Source: Thiohalobacter sp. IOR34 (GTDB lineage: Bacteria > Pseudomonadota > Gammaproteobacteria > Thiohalobacterales > Thiohalobacteraceae). From it: a stretch of DNA of 64,000 nucleotides. Within the stretch, counting starts at the first letter, position 1. Every line of letters begins with the position of its first letter. The stretch is from positions 1,399,438 through 1,463,437 of the forward strand of contig NZ_CP128988.1 of NCBI RefSeq assembly GCF_030406045.1. Reading direction: 5' to 3'. The notes under the pieces were generated by a model. The model worked only from the letters and a program-made list of their open reading frames with translations. It made no database searches and was not told where the DNA came from. The translations under genes were made by a program, and so were the position numbers. Shown here one piece after another: positions 1-8,741 of the stretch.

Positions 1-64
1 GCTTCTGCAAGACCTCGCGCGAGGCCAGCGAGAGCTGAGGCGCCTGTCGCGGGGTCGTTTCGGC

Positions 65-317
65 CTAGCGCAGATATTGCACCAAGGATTCGATTCTCAG
101 GGCGGAGCTGGCAAAGCAGCTTGGCCGATCGTCCGCGAAAGCATAGCCGTAGCTATGGTTCAAGGGCGATCGGCCAGGATGCGCAGCCAGATGCGTCCTG
201 AGATCGAATAGGCGCAAAGTGTATCCCGCCGTGAGGAGCCATTTGCGAGCCTCCCGGCCTTGTATGTCAGCCTGCACTCCGATCATGCGGGCCGTCTTGG
301 TGCAATATCCGGGCTAG
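65..317 (-). repeat. 253-bp CTAG-bounded palindromic element, copy 1
   Basis: The element begins and ends with CTAG and has inverted ends of about 23 bp built on GATATTGCACCAAGG / CCTTGGTGCAATATC. Inside it, GGCCGATCG (123-131) pairs with CGATCGGCC (167-175) and CATAGC pairs with GCTATG, giving a long central hairpin. Copies of 252 or 253 bp lie at 11354, 19580 and 37470, and a disrupted one at 58688. This copy is inverted relative to the one at 11354. A 73-codon open frame runs through it, but nothing shows that it is translated. It is probably a non-autonomous mobile or structured-RNA repeat. Confidence 0.85.
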
Positions 318-330
318 GGCAAAAGAAAGG

Positions 331-366
331 AAAAAGGCCGGCAGGCTTCGACGCCTGCCGGCCTTT
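331..366 (-). terminator. Intrinsic terminator of tRNA-Asn
   Basis: An 11-bp perfect GC stem (336-346 with 353-363) closes a TTCGAC loop. On the minus strand it is followed by a run of five T from 335 to 331. It lies just 3' of the tRNA-Asn gene. Confidence 0.85.
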
Positions 367-370
367 CGTT

Positions 371-446
371 TGGCTCCCCGGGACGGGCTCGAACCGCCGA
401 CCTAGTGATTAACAGTCACCCGCTCTACCGACTGAGCTACCGGGGA
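371..446 (-). tRNA. tRNA-Asn (anticodon GTT)
   Basis: A full cloverleaf on the minus strand: acceptor stem TCCCCGG/CCGGGGA, D-arm AGCTCAGTCGGTAGAGC, anticodon loop with GTT, T-arm GGTTCGAGCC, and an encoded CCA at 373-371. The gene is 76 nt and has its own promoter and terminator, so it appears to be a single-gene unit. Confidence 0.95.
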
Positions 447-463
447 ATGAACTGAGGGCGCAC

Positions 464-492
464 ATCATACTCAAGCCCCCAGGGAGGGTCAA
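464..492 (-). promoter_or_regulatory. Promoter of tRNA-Asn
   Basis: On the minus strand TTGACC (492-487), a 17-bp spacer and TATGAT (469-464) form a near-consensus sigma70 promoter. The -10 box ends 17 bp before the tRNA 5' end. Confidence 0.8.
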
Positions 493-544
493 TCGCGGAT
501 TTGTGGCATGTGGCGGACAGTGCCCGCCATCCAGATCCATCTCG

Positions 545-985
545 ATCGCGGCCTGGAGGCCGCTCCTACACCAACCCTTGCCGCCATGCCCGTGGGCGCG
601 GTTTCCAGGCCGCGATGACCGCGCCGCCATGCCCCGTAGGAGCGGTCTCCAAGCCGCGACGACCCGTGCCGCCATGCCCCGTAGGAGCGGTCTCCAGGCC
701 GCGATGACCGCGCCGCCATGCCCCGTAGGAGCGGTCTCCAGGCCGCGACGACCCGTGCCGCCATGCCTCGTAGGAGCGGTCTCCAGGCCGCGACGATCCG
801 TGCCGCCATGCCCCGTGGGCGCGGTCTCCAGGCCGCGATGACCCGTGCCGCCATGCCCCGTGGGCGCGGTCTCCAGGCCGCGATGACCCGTGCCGCCATG
901 CCCCGTGGGCGCGGTCTCCAGGCCGCGATGACCCGTGCCGCCATGCCTCGTAGGAGCGGTCTCCAGGCCGCGATGAGCGTCATCG
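545..985 (+). repeat. Tandem REP array, about 45-bp unit, 8 copies plus an inverted REP
   Basis: Units start with GCCGCCATGCC near 623, 668, 712, 757, 802, 847, 892 and 937, a period of 44-45 bp. Each carries GTAGGAGCGG(T/C)CTCCAGGCC, a REP-type palindrome. The first REP, near 548, is in the opposite orientation, as in a BIME. The array lies immediately 3' of the aminotransferase gene. The arginine-rich open frames across it on both strands are products of the repeat, not genes. Confidence 0.9.
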
Positions 986-988
986 CCT

Positions 989-2182
989 CTACGCGTCCGC
1001 CAGGAAGCCCCGAAGGCGTCCAACCGCCTCCTGCAGCACCTCCAGGGAGGTGGCGAAGGACAGCCGCATGTGCCCCGGGGCACCGAAGGCGGAGCCGGGT
1101 ACCAGGGCGACGTTGGCCTCCTCGATCAGCTTCTCGGCCAGGTCCAGATCGGTCTCCACGCCGGGCAGGCGTTCGATCACCGCCCCCATGTCCGGGAAGC
1201 AGTAGAAGGTGCCGTCACCCGGCAGGCAGCTCACCCCGGGCAGGGCATCGAGCGCGGCCACCAGGTAGTCATGGCGTTCGCGGAAAGCCCGCCCCATCTC
1301 GGCGATGCACGACTGATCACCGCTCAGCGCTGCGGTGGCAGCGGCCTGGGAGATGGAGGCCGGGTTGGAAGTGCTCTGCGACTGGATCTTCTTCATCGCC
1401 TGGATCAGTTCGAGCGGCCCGCCGGCATAGCCGATCCGCCAGCCGGTCATGGCGTAGGCCTTGGATACACCGTTCAGCACGATGGTGCGCTCCGCCAGGT
1501 CCGGGCAGGCGTTGAGGATGTTGCAGAAGGGCTCGTTCGACCAGCGGATGTGCTCGTACATGTCGTCGCTGGCGATCAGGACCTGCGGGTGGTCGCGCAG
1601 CACAGCCCCCAGCGCTTCCAGCTCGGCACGGCTGTAGGCCATGCCGGTGGGGTTGGAGGGGCTGTTGATGACGAACAGCCGGGTCCTTTCGGTGATCGCG
1701 GCGGCCAGCTGCTCCGGGGTGATCTTGAAGCGCTGCGCCATGTCGGCGGAGACGATCACCGGTACGCCGTCCGCCAGCAGCACCATATCCGGGTAGGACA
1801 CCCAGTAGGGTGCCGGGATGATCACCTCGTCGCCCGGATCGAGCAGCGCCTGGGCCAGGTTGAAGAAGCTCTGCTTGCCGCCGCAGGAGACGAGGATCTG
1901 CCCCGGCTCGAAGTCGAAGCCGTTCTCCCGCTGGAACTTGTCGATGATGGCCTGTTTCAGCGCCGCGGTGCCATCCACCGGCGTATACTTGGTCTCGCCG
2001 CGCTGTATGGCCTCGATGGCCGCCTGCTTGATGTGCTCAGGGGTGTCGAAGTCCGGTTCCCCGGCCCCGAGGCCGATGATGTCGCGGCCGGCGGCGCGCA
2101 GCTCGGCGGCGCGCGCGGTCACCGCCAGGGTGGGGGAGGGCTTGACGCGGCCGACGCGCGCGGAAAGCGTGATCTTGTCCAA
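989..2182 (-). CDS. aspC: Pyridoxal-phosphate aminotransferase, aspartate aminotransferase type
   Basis: A 397-residue fold-type I aminotransferase, probably transferring the amino group of aspartate to 2-oxoglutarate in the cytoplasm. Family marks are the N-terminal LSxRVxRVKPSPTLAVTARA, GLGAGEPDFDTP (38-49), the NSPSNPTG loop (173-180), and the PLP-binding Lys241 in SKAYAMTGWR. A C-terminal MRLSFA holds the likely carboxylate-binding arginine. The start chosen is TTG at 2182, because the family N-terminus begins exactly there; no ATG in this frame fits better. It stands alone, with an inverted-repeat element upstream and a REP array downstream. Aspartate as the preferred substrate is inferred from family only; prephenate or other substrates are possible. 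Confidence 0.85.
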   Translation of the reverse strand: MDKITLSARVGRVKPSPTLAVTARAAELRAAGRDIIGLGAGEPDFDTPEHIKQAAIEAIQRGETKYTPVDGTAALKQAIIDKFQRENGFDFEPGQILVSCGGKQSFFNLAQALLDPGDEVIIPAPYWVSYPDMVLLADGVPVIVSADMAQRFKITPEQLAAAITERTRLFVINSPSNPTGMAYSRAELEALGAVLRDHPQVLIASDDMYEHIRWSNEPFCNILNACPDLAERTIVLNGVSKAYAMTGWRIGYAGGPLELIQAMKKIQSQSTSNPASISQAAATAALSGDQSCIAEMGRAFRERHDYLVAALDALPGVSCLPGDGTFYCFPDMGAVIERLPGVETDLDLAEKLIEEANVALVPGSAFGAPGHMRLSFATSLEVLQEAVGRLRGFLADA

Positions 2183-2229
2183 GGGTATAATCCTGATGTT
2201 TAGTAGGGCTGATCGGGCAGACAGTGTGC

Positions 2230-2513
2230 ATTATTAACCCGGCCGCCCAATTTGTCGTGTTCAGCCGCCGTGTGCCCGCCTGCGGCAAGGCATCGAAACG
2301 CCGCCGTAGTTTCTCTACGGCAAGTTTCGATAACACAGTCCGTAGGTGCGCTCACGGCGGCCGAACCGGTTGACAAGATATAATGACCGGGGCTGCAGGC
2401 AGGTCCGGCGTTGTGGCCCTTGTCAAGGGATCGCCCTTGCCGGCGGGCCACGTCTTGTCCCTGAACATGCCCGAAGCCCTGAACACGACAAATTGGGCGG
2501 CCGGGTTAATAAT
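2230..2513. repeat. 284-bp element with perfect 35-bp terminal inverted repeats
   Basis: The 35 bases at 2230-2264 and 2479-2513 are perfect reverse complements, with ends ATTATTAACCCGGCCGCC and GGCGGCCGGGTTAATAAT. No transposase frame lies between them, so this looks like a MITE. It fills the whole gap between the divergent aminotransferase and uvrB genes, so their promoters must lie in it or at its edges. A TATAAT at 2379-2384 lies inside, without a correctly placed -35. A degenerate relative of the right end is at 45036-45125. Confidence 0.8.
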
Positions 2514-2543
2514 ACTGTAACTGCATCCTGACGGGCATCCCCA

Positions 2544-4574
2544 GTGACACGAAAATTCGCAATTTCCGCAGACATGGCCCCCGCTGGCGACCAGCCGGGG
2601 GCGATCGAGGCCCTGGTCGAGGGGCTGGAGAGCGGTCTCGCTGCCCAGACCCTGCTCGGCGTCACCGGCTCCGGCAAGACCTTCACCATCGCCAACGTCA
2701 TCCAGCGGCTGCAGCGTCCGACCCTGGTGCTGGCCCACAACAAGACCCTTGCAGCCCAGCTCTACGGCGAGTTCAAGGCCTTCTTCCCCGACAACGCCGT
2801 CGAATACTTCGTCTCCTACTACGACTATTACCAGCCCGAGGCCTATGTGCCGTCCTCCGATACCTACATCGAGAAGGACGCCTCGATCAACGAGCACATC
2901 GAGCAGATGCGCCTCTCGGCCACCAAGGCCCTGCTGGAGCGGGAGGACAGCATCATCGTCGCCACGGTCTCGGCGATCTATGGTCTGGGCGACCCGCGCG
3001 CCTACCTGAGCATGGTCATGCACCTGGACCGGGGGGATCAGGTCGACCAGCGGCAGATCCTGCGCCGCCTGGCCGAGCTGCAGTACACCCGCAACGACGT
3101 CGAGCTGCACCGCGCCACCTACCGGGTGCGCGGCGAGGTGATCGACATCTTCCCGGCCGAGTCGGAGCGCGAGGCGGTGCGGCTGGAGCTGTTCGACGAC
3201 GAGCTGGAATCCATTGCCTGGTTCGACCCGCTGACCGGCGAGATCCTGCGCCGGGTGCCGCGGGTGACCATCTACCCCAAGAGCCACTACGTCACCCCGC
3301 GCCAGACCCTGCTCGACGCCGTGGAGGCGATCAAGGCTGAACTCCAGGAACGCCTGCAACAGCTGCGCGAGGCCGACAAGCTGGTCGAGGCCCAGCGGCT
3401 GGAGCAGCGCACCCGTTACGACATCGAGATGATGGTGGAGCTCGGCTACTGCAACGGTATCGAGAACTACTCGCGCTACCTCTCCGGCCGCGGCCCGGGG
3501 GAGCCGCCGCCGACCCTGATGGACTACCTGCCGGACGATGCCCTGCTGGTGATCGACGAATCCCACGTCACCGTTCCCCAGATCGGCGCCATGTACAAGG
3601 GTGACCGCTCGCGCAAGGAGACTCTGGTCGAATACGGCTTCCGCCTGCCCTCGGCGCTCGACAACCGGCCGTTGCGCTTCGACGAATTCGAGCGTCTGGC
3701 GCCACAGACCCTCTTCGTCTCGGCCACCCCGGGTCCCTATGAGGCCGCGCACGCCGGTCAGGTGGTGGAACAGGTGGTGCGGCCCACCGGCCTGGTCGAT
3801 CCGGAGATCGAGGTGCGGCCGGTGGCCAGCCAGGTGGACGACGTGCTGTCGGAGATCAACCAGCGCGCGGCGGCTGGCGAGCGGGTGCTGGTGACCACCC
3901 TGACCAAGCGCATGGCCGAGGATCTGACCGAGTACCTGGCCGAGCACGGCGTGCGCGTGCGCTATCTGCACTCCGACATCGACACCGTGGAGCGGGTGGA
4001 GATCATCCGCGATCTGCGCCTCGGCGAGTTCGACGTGCTGGTGGGGATCAACCTGCTGCGCGAGGGGCTGGACATGCCCGAGGTGTCGCTGGTGGCCATC
4101 CTAGATGCCGACAAGGAAGGTTTCCTGCGTTCCGACCGGGCGCTGATCCAGACCATCGGCCGGGCCGCCCGCAATGTCCACGGCAAGGCCATCCTCTATG
4201 CCGACGAGATCACCGGCTCCATGCGCCGCGCCATCGACGAGACCGAGCGTCGCCGGGCGAAGCAGTTGGCCTTCAACGCGGCCCACGGCATCACCCCCCA
4301 GAGCATTCGCAAGGACGTGGCCGACATCATGGAGGGGGCCACCCCGGGCGCCCCCGGCCGCGCCCAGCGGCGGAGCCGGGTGGCGGAAGCGGCGGCCGAC
4401 TACGCCACACTGGATGATCCCCAGCAGCTGGCCCGGGAGATCGCCCGGCTGGAGCAGGCGATGTACGAGCACGCCCGCAACCTGGAGTTCGAGGCGGCCG
4501 CCCGGCTGCGCGACCGCATCACGGAACTCCGCGAGCAGGGCCTCGGTCTGCCGCCGCAGCGCGCCGCGGGCTGA
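2544..4574 (+). CDS. uvrB: Excinuclease ABC subunit B
   Basis: UvrB, the damage-verifying helicase-like subunit of nucleotide excision repair; it receives DNA from UvrA and recruits UvrC. At 676 residues it has the usual length. Visible marks are Walker A GVTGSGKT (39-46), the aromatic beta-hairpin [12 protein letters not shown] from residue 92 that inserts between strands, DESH (338-341), SATP (393-396), the motif VI segment QTIGRAARN, and a C-terminal UVR domain ([16 protein letters not shown]) that contacts UvrC. The start is GTG at 2544, giving the family N-terminus. No LexA-type site was recognised upstream; the upstream DNA is a mobile-element-like repeat. Confidence 0.98.
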   Translation: MTRKFAISADMAPAGDQPGAIEALVEGLESGLAAQTLLGVTGSGKTFTIANVIQRLQRPTLVLAHNKTLAAQLYGEFKAFFPDNAVEYFVSYYDYYQPEAYVPSSDTYIEKDASINEHIEQMRLSATKALLEREDSIIVATVSAIYGLGDPRAYLSMVMHLDRGDQVDQRQILRRLAELQYTRNDVELHRATYRVRGEVIDIFPAESEREAVRLELFDDELESIAWFDPLTGEILRRVPRVTIYPKSHYVTPRQTLLDAVEAIKAELQERLQQLREADKLVEAQRLEQRTRYDIEMMVELGYCNGIENYSRYLSGRGPGEPPPTLMDYLPDDALLVIDESHVTVPQIGAMYKGDRSRKETLVEYGFRLPSALDNRPLRFDEFERLAPQTLFVSATPGPYEAAHAGQVVEQVVRPTGLVDPEIEVRPVASQVDDVLSEINQRAAAGERVLVTTLTKRMAEDLTEYLAEHGVRVRYLHSDIDTVERVEIIRDLRLGEFDVLVGINLLREGLDMPEVSLVAILDADKEGFLRSDRALIQTIGRAARNVHGKAILYADEITGSMRRAIDETERRRAKQLAFNAAHGITPQSIRKDVADIMEGATPGAPGRAQRRSRVAEAAADYATLDDPQQLAREIARLEQAMYEHARNLEFEAAARLRDRITELREQGLGLPPQRAAG

Positions 4575-4728
4575 GCTGGCGCCGGTCAGCGGCCTTCTCC
4601 GCCCGCTGCTTTTGGCCCCGCTCTTGGCTATCATGCACGGAAGCCGTCCCCTCCGGGGTAAGCAATGCCGCGATGCTGACCACAGGGCGTGGGCCGGTTC
4701 CAATAACAACGAGTGGCAGACCCTGTAA

Positions 4729-5610
4729 ATGAAAGGCATCATCCTCGCCGGTGGTTCCGGCACCCGGTTGTACCCCCTGACCCGGGCGGTCAGCAAGCAG
4801 CTGATGCCGGTGTACGACAAGCCGATGATCTACTATCCCCTGTCGACGCTGATGCTGGCGGGGATACGGGATATCCTCATCATCTCCACGCCGGAGGATC
4901 TGCCCCTGTTCCAGCGCCTGCTGGGCGATGGCTCGCAGTTCGGCCTGAACCTGGCCTATGCCGAGCAGCCGAGGCCGGAGGGGCTGGCGCAGGCCTTTCT
5001 CATCGGCGAGGCGTTCATCGGCGATTCGAACTGCTGCCTGATCCTGGGCGACAACATCTTCCACGGCCACGGACTCGGCACCAACCTGGCCAGCGCGGCG
5101 GCCCGCCGGCAGGGCGCGAGCGTGTTCGCCTACCGGGTCCAGGATCCGGAACGTTACGGGGTGGTCGAGTTTGGCGAAGAGGGGCGCGCCGTGTCGATCG
5201 AGGAAAAGCCGGCGCACCCCCGTTCCCACTATGCGGTGACGGGGCTCTATTTCTACGACAACCAGGTGGTGGAGATGGCCAGGGCGCTCAAGCCCTCCCC
5301 CCGCGGCGAGCTGGAGATCACGGACATCAACAACCGCTATCTCGAACAGGGCCAGTTGCACGTGGAGCGGCTCGGCCGGGGTACCGCCTGGCTGGATACC
5401 GGCACCCACGAATCCCTGCTGCAGGCGGCGACCTTCATCGAGACCGTCGAGCAGCGCCAGGGCCTGAAGATCGCCTGCGTGGAGGAAATCGCCTACCGCA
5501 TGGGTTACATTGGCGCCGCCGAGCTGGAGGCCCTGGCCCGCCCCCTGAACAAGAGCAATTACGGGCGCTACCTGATGGACGTGCTGGCGGAAGACGGATA
5601 CCAGCCATGA
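4729..5610 (+). CDS. rfbA: Glucose-1-phosphate thymidylyltransferase
   Basis: RmlA makes dTDP-glucose from dTTP and glucose-1-phosphate, the first step of dTDP-L-rhamnose synthesis for surface polysaccharide. The 293-residue protein starts [18 protein letters not shown], the nucleotide-binding loop of the family, and has [25 protein letters not shown] and [14 protein letters not shown]. It is the first gene of a four-gene operon in which each following start codon overlaps the preceding stop as ATGA. The order rfbA-C-D-B differs from the common B-D-A-C. About 150 bp separate it from uvrB; no clear promoter was identified there. Confidence 0.97.
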   Translation: MKGIILAGGSGTRLYPLTRAVSKQLMPVYDKPMIYYPLSTLMLAGIRDILIISTPEDLPLFQRLLGDGSQFGLNLAYAEQPRPEGLAQAFLIGEAFIGDSNCCLILGDNIFHGHGLGTNLASAAARRQGASVFAYRVQDPERYGVVEFGEEGRAVSIEEKPAHPRSHYAVTGLYFYDNQVVEMARALKPSPRGELEITDINNRYLEQGQLHVERLGRGTAWLDTGTHESLLQAATFIETVEQRQGLKIACVEEIAYRMGYIGAAELEALARPLNKSNYGRYLMDVLAEDGYQP

Positions 5611-6167
5611 AGATCACGCCCACCGCCATTCCCGAGGTGCTGGTGATCGAGCCGGACGTGCACGGCGACGCGCGCGGCTTTTTTCTGGAAACCTGGCACG
5701 CCAGAAAATACGCGGCCCAGGGCTTGGACGCGGCCTTCGTGCAGGACAACCACTCCCGTTCCCGGCGCGGCGTGCTGCGCGGTCTGCATTATCAGCTCAA
5801 TCAGCCGCAGGGCAAGCTGGTGCGGGTGGTGTCCGGCAGCGTGTTCGACGTGGCGGTGGATATCCGCAAGGGCTCGCCGACCTTCGGCCAATGGGTGGGC
5901 ATCGAACTCTCCGGCGACAACCACAGGCAGTTCTACGTGCCGCCCGGCTTCGCCCACGGCTTCTGCGTGCTCAGCGAGTCGGCCGACTTTCTCTACAAAT
6001 GCACCGACTATTACGCCCCGGAGGACGAGCACGGCATCCTCTGGAACGACCCGGCCATCGGCATCGACTGGCCGGCCCGCGATTTCCTGATCTCGGAGAA
6101 AGACGCGAAAAACGGCCTGCTGGGCGAAATGGACGATGTCCTTCCCGTGTATGAGGCCGGGGCATGA
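5607..6167 (+). CDS. rfbC: dTDP-4-dehydrorhamnose 3,5-epimerase
   Basis: RmlC epimerises dTDP-4-keto-6-deoxyglucose at C3 and C5, the third step of dTDP-L-rhamnose synthesis. The 186-residue cupin has [29 protein letters not shown] (catalytic His in the RGLHYQ segment), GKLVRVVSG and [16 protein letters not shown]. The ATG at 5607 overlaps the rfbA stop by four bases. A longer frame reaches back to 4713 but only in the shadow of rfbA. Length matches the family. Confidence 0.97.
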   Translation: MKITPTAIPEVLVIEPDVHGDARGFFLETWHARKYAAQGLDAAFVQDNHSRSRRGVLRGLHYQLNQPQGKLVRVVSGSVFDVAVDIRKGSPTFGQWVGIELSGDNHRQFYVPPGFAHGFCVLSESADFLYKCTDYYAPEDEHGILWNDPAIGIDWPARDFLISEKDAKNGLLGEMDDVLPVYEAGA

Positions 6168-7024
6168 AGATTCTGGTCACCGGCGCGGCCGGGCAACTGG
6201 GCAGGGAGCTGCTGCTGATGCTGCAGGCAGCGGGCGAAGAGGCCGTCGGCATCGACCGGGCCGAACTCGACCTCTCCCGTCCGGAAAGGGTCGCCGAGGG
6301 TATCGCCGCCCAGGGCGCGGACTGGGTGATCCACTGCGCCGCCTATACCCAGGTCGACAAGGCCGAGGAAGAGCGCGAGCTGGCCTTCCGGATCAACCGG
6401 GACGCGGCCCGGGCGGTCGCCCAGGGCGTCAGGGCCAGTGGCGGACGGCTGCTGCACGTCTCGACCGATTTCATCTTCGATGGCGCACAGTCCCGCCCTT
6501 ACCGGGAGGACGACGCCGCCAACCCGCTGGGCGTCTACGGCCAGTCCAAGTGGGAGGGCGAGCAGGCGGTGCGCGAGGTGCTGCCGGAGGCCGTCATCCT
6601 GCGCACCGCCTGGGTCTATGGCGCGCACGGGCACAACTTCGTCAAGACCATGCTGCGCCTGGCGGCCGAGCGGGAGGAACTGCGGGTGGTGGACGACCAG
6701 GTCGGCACCCCTGCCTGGACCGCCGACATCGCCACGGCCATCCGGGCGCTGATCGGGGCCGGTGCCAGCGGCACCTGGCACTTCACCAACGAGGGCGTCG
6801 CCTCCTGGTATGATTTCGCCGAGAGCATCCTGGGCCTCGGCCGCGAGCTGGGCTTCCCGGTCAAGGCCAGGGGCGTGCGGCCGATCCCCACCAGCGACTT
6901 CCCCACGCCCGCGAAGCGGCCGCCCTGGTCGGTGCTGAGCAAGCGGAAAATCCGCGGGCTGCTGGACCACGACATCCCCCACTGGCGGCAAAGCCTGGAA
7001 CGCATGCTGAAAGAGATATTATGA
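6164..7024 (+). CDS. rfbD: dTDP-4-dehydrorhamnose reductase
   Basis: RmlD performs the last, NAD(P)H-dependent step to dTDP-L-rhamnose. The 286-residue protein has the Rossmann loop [10 protein letters not shown] near the N-terminus, STDFIFDG, the extended-SDR catalytic YGQSKWEGE, and [17 protein letters not shown]. It overlaps both neighbours by four bases, so translational coupling through the whole operon is likely. Confidence 0.97.
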   Translation: MKILVTGAAGQLGRELLLMLQAAGEEAVGIDRAELDLSRPERVAEGIAAQGADWVIHCAAYTQVDKAEEERELAFRINRDAARAVAQGVRASGGRLLHVSTDFIFDGAQSRPYREDDAANPLGVYGQSKWEGEQAVREVLPEAVILRTAWVYGAHGHNFVKTMLRLAAEREELRVVDDQVGTPAWTADIATAIRALIGAGASGTWHFTNEGVASWYDFAESILGLGRELGFPVKARGVRPIPTSDFPTPAKRPPWSVLSKRKIRGLLDHDIPHWRQSLERMLKEIL

Positions 7025-8082
7025 AGACGCTATTGATCACCGGCGGGGCCGGGTTTATCGGTTCCAACTTCGTTCGTTACTGGCTTGAAAACCATCCGGA
7101 GGACCGGGTGGTGAATCTCGATGCCCTGACCTACGCCGGCAACCTGGAAAACCTGCGTGGCGTCGACGATTCTCCCAACTACCGTTTCGTCCACGGCGAC
7201 ATCTGCGACGCCAGATTGGTCGAGGGGCTGTTCGAGGAAGAGGGGATCGACACCGTGGTGCATTTCGCCGCCGAATCCCACGTCGACCGTTCGATCAGCG
7301 GCCCGGAAGCCTTCATCGAGACCAACGTCCACGGCACCTACACGTTGCTGGAGGCGGCCCGCAAGGCCTGGGCGGGCGACACCGGCTGCCGTTTCCTGCA
7401 TGTCTCCACCGACGAGGTCTACGGCTCGCTGGGTCCCGATGATCCGGCCTTCACCGAAACCACGCCCTTCGCGCCCAACAGTCCCTATTCCGCCTCCAAG
7501 GCGGCCTCGGATCACCTGGTGCGGGCCTGGTTCCACACCTATGGCCTGCCGGTGCTGACCACCAACTGTTCCAACAACTACGGCCCCTACCAGTTCCCGG
7601 AAAAGCTCATCCCGCTGGTCATCATCAACGCCTTGGAAGACAGGCCGCTGCCGGTCTATGGCGATGGGCTCAACATCCGCGACTGGCTGCATGTCGCCGA
7701 CCACTGTCGGGGCATCGACGCCGTCATCCGGAAGGGCCGCCCGGGCGAGACCTACAACATCGGCGGCTGCAACGAGTGGGCGAACATCGACATCGTGAAA
7801 CGGGTCTGCGAGCGGCTGGACGAACTGCGCCCCGGCGGCAAGCCCAAGGCCGAACTCATCACCTACGTCAAGGACCGCCCCGGCCACGACCGGCGCTATG
7901 CCATCGATGCCGGCAAGATCATCGATGAACTCGGCTGGCGGCCCCAGTACAGCTTCGAGACCGGCATCGAGCAGACCATAAACTGGTACCTGGACAACCA
8001 GGCGTGGTGGGAACGGGTGCGGGATGGCGAATACCGGAACTACTGTGCACGCCAGTACGACGGGCTGGTGGCGGCGGACTGA
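7021..8082 (+). CDS. rfbB: dTDP-glucose 4,6-dehydratase
   Basis: RmlB converts dTDP-glucose to the 4-keto-6-deoxy sugar, the second step of the rhamnose pathway. The 353-residue extended SDR has [13 protein letters not shown] (NAD loop), [22 protein letters not shown] and the catalytic [12 protein letters not shown], then [18 protein letters not shown]. It is last in the operon although it acts second. Its stop codon forms part of a hairpin shared with the convergent gene. Confidence 0.98.
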   Translation: MKTLLITGGAGFIGSNFVRYWLENHPEDRVVNLDALTYAGNLENLRGVDDSPNYRFVHGDICDARLVEGLFEEEGIDTVVHFAAESHVDRSISGPEAFIETNVHGTYTLLEAARKAWAGDTGCRFLHVSTDEVYGSLGPDDPAFTETTPFAPNSPYSASKAASDHLVRAWFHTYGLPVLTTNCSNNYGPYQFPEKLIPLVIINALEDRPLPVYGDGLNIRDWLHVADHCRGIDAVIRKGRPGETYNIGGCNEWANIDIVKRVCERLDELRPGGKPKAELITYVKDRPGHDRRYAIDAGKIIDELGWRPQYSFETGIEQTINWYLDNQAWWERVRDGEYRNYCARQYDGLVAAD

Positions 8083-8104
8083 GCCACCCTCGGACGTGGC
8101 TCAG
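8079..8104. terminator. Bidirectional hairpin containing two convergent stop codons
   Basis: CTGAGCCAC (8079-8087) and GTGGCTCAG (8096-8104) form a perfect 9-bp stem with an 8-base loop. The rfbB TGA lies in one arm and the stop of the minus-strand GspC-like gene in the other. There is no clear T-run, so the terminator function is inferred. Confidence 0.5.
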
Positions 8105-8733
8105 CCGCCCGTCCGTTCTCCGGTCAGGTAGACGAGTTGCACGGTCCGCCCCTGGCGCAGCACCTCCAGTTCCAGTCTGCCACTGTGAAGCATGCCAAGA
8201 AAGCGGGCCTCGTTGAAGCTCCCGTCCAGGGCCACGCCATTGATCCGCTTCAGCAGGTCGCCCGGCCGGAGCCCGATCTCGCTGCGTAGTTCATCCGGCA
8301 CCTCGTTGGTGTAGTAGCCGACCACCTTGCCGTCCTGCTGGTGGGGGATGATGTCCACGCGGGTCGCGATCTCCGGCAGCCGCGCCAGATCGATGCGATA
8401 GGCACCGGCGACGGGCGGTTCGCGGCGCTCCAGCCGGGTGCCGAACTCGATGCGCCGCCGCTCGCCCTGGTCGATGACGATGGCATGATCCGGATAGACG
8501 GCGGCGAGCCGCAGCCCGGGCAGGATCTCGCCGCCGGTCCGCTGCCAGTGCTGGGTGCCGCTGCCTGGCGGTTCGAGAATGGCATAGCCGGACTCTCCGT
8601 CCATGACCAGGGTGCCACGCAGTACCCAGGTCGATTCCCCGGCCCAGACCGACAGGCCGACACCCAGCCAGAGGAGAAGACCCAGACAAAACCGCCCCCA
8701 GAAGGGGGCGGTGGTCGTGTACAGGACACTCAT
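8101..8733 (-). CDS. GspC-like protein with PDZ domain
   Basis: A 210-residue protein resembling type II secretion subunit C. Residues about 12-31 form one membrane segment. A periplasmic homology region (LRGTLVMDGESGYAILEP, then RLAAVYPDHAIVIDQGERRRIEFG) follows, and then a C-terminal PDZ-like domain (IGLRPGDLLKRINGVALDG, near 155-175). GspC links the secretin to the inner-membrane platform and helps choose substrates. Here no other gsp gene is nearby; it is the third gene behind a small lipoprotein and a secreted protein, 8 bp after the latter. It may recruit those proteins to a T2SS encoded elsewhere; this is inference. Confidence 0.7.
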   Translation of the reverse strand: MSVLYTTTAPFWGRFCLGLLLWLGVGLSVWAGESTWVLRGTLVMDGESGYAILEPPGSGTQHWQRTGGEILPGLRLAAVYPDHAIVIDQGERRRIEFGTRLERREPPVAGAYRIDLARLPEIATRVDIIPHQQDGKVVGYYTNEVPDELRSEIGLRPGDLLKRINGVALDGSFNEARFLGMLHSGRLELEVLRQGRTVQLVYLTGERTGG

Positions 8734-8741
8734 GCCTTGGC

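Noticed and set aside
65-286. A 73-codon frame inside the 253-bp element, similar in copies at 11385 and 37522
   Set aside because: It follows from the high DNA identity of the copies. Copies 3 and 4 do not keep it cleanly, there is no ribosome site, and the DNA is constrained by pairing.
409-1515. Several long arginine- and proline-rich open frames on both strands
   Set aside because: They arise from the 45-bp REP array and from the antisense of the aminotransferase gene; their repeated peptides follow the DNA period.
2370-2384. TTGACA followed by TATAAT in the element before uvrB
   Set aside because: The boxes are only 3 bp apart, so they cannot form one promoter; TATAAT alone has no matching -35 box.
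4575-4728. Possible JUMPstart/ops element before the rhamnose operon
   Set aside because: No GGCGGTAGCGT-like core is present in the gap.
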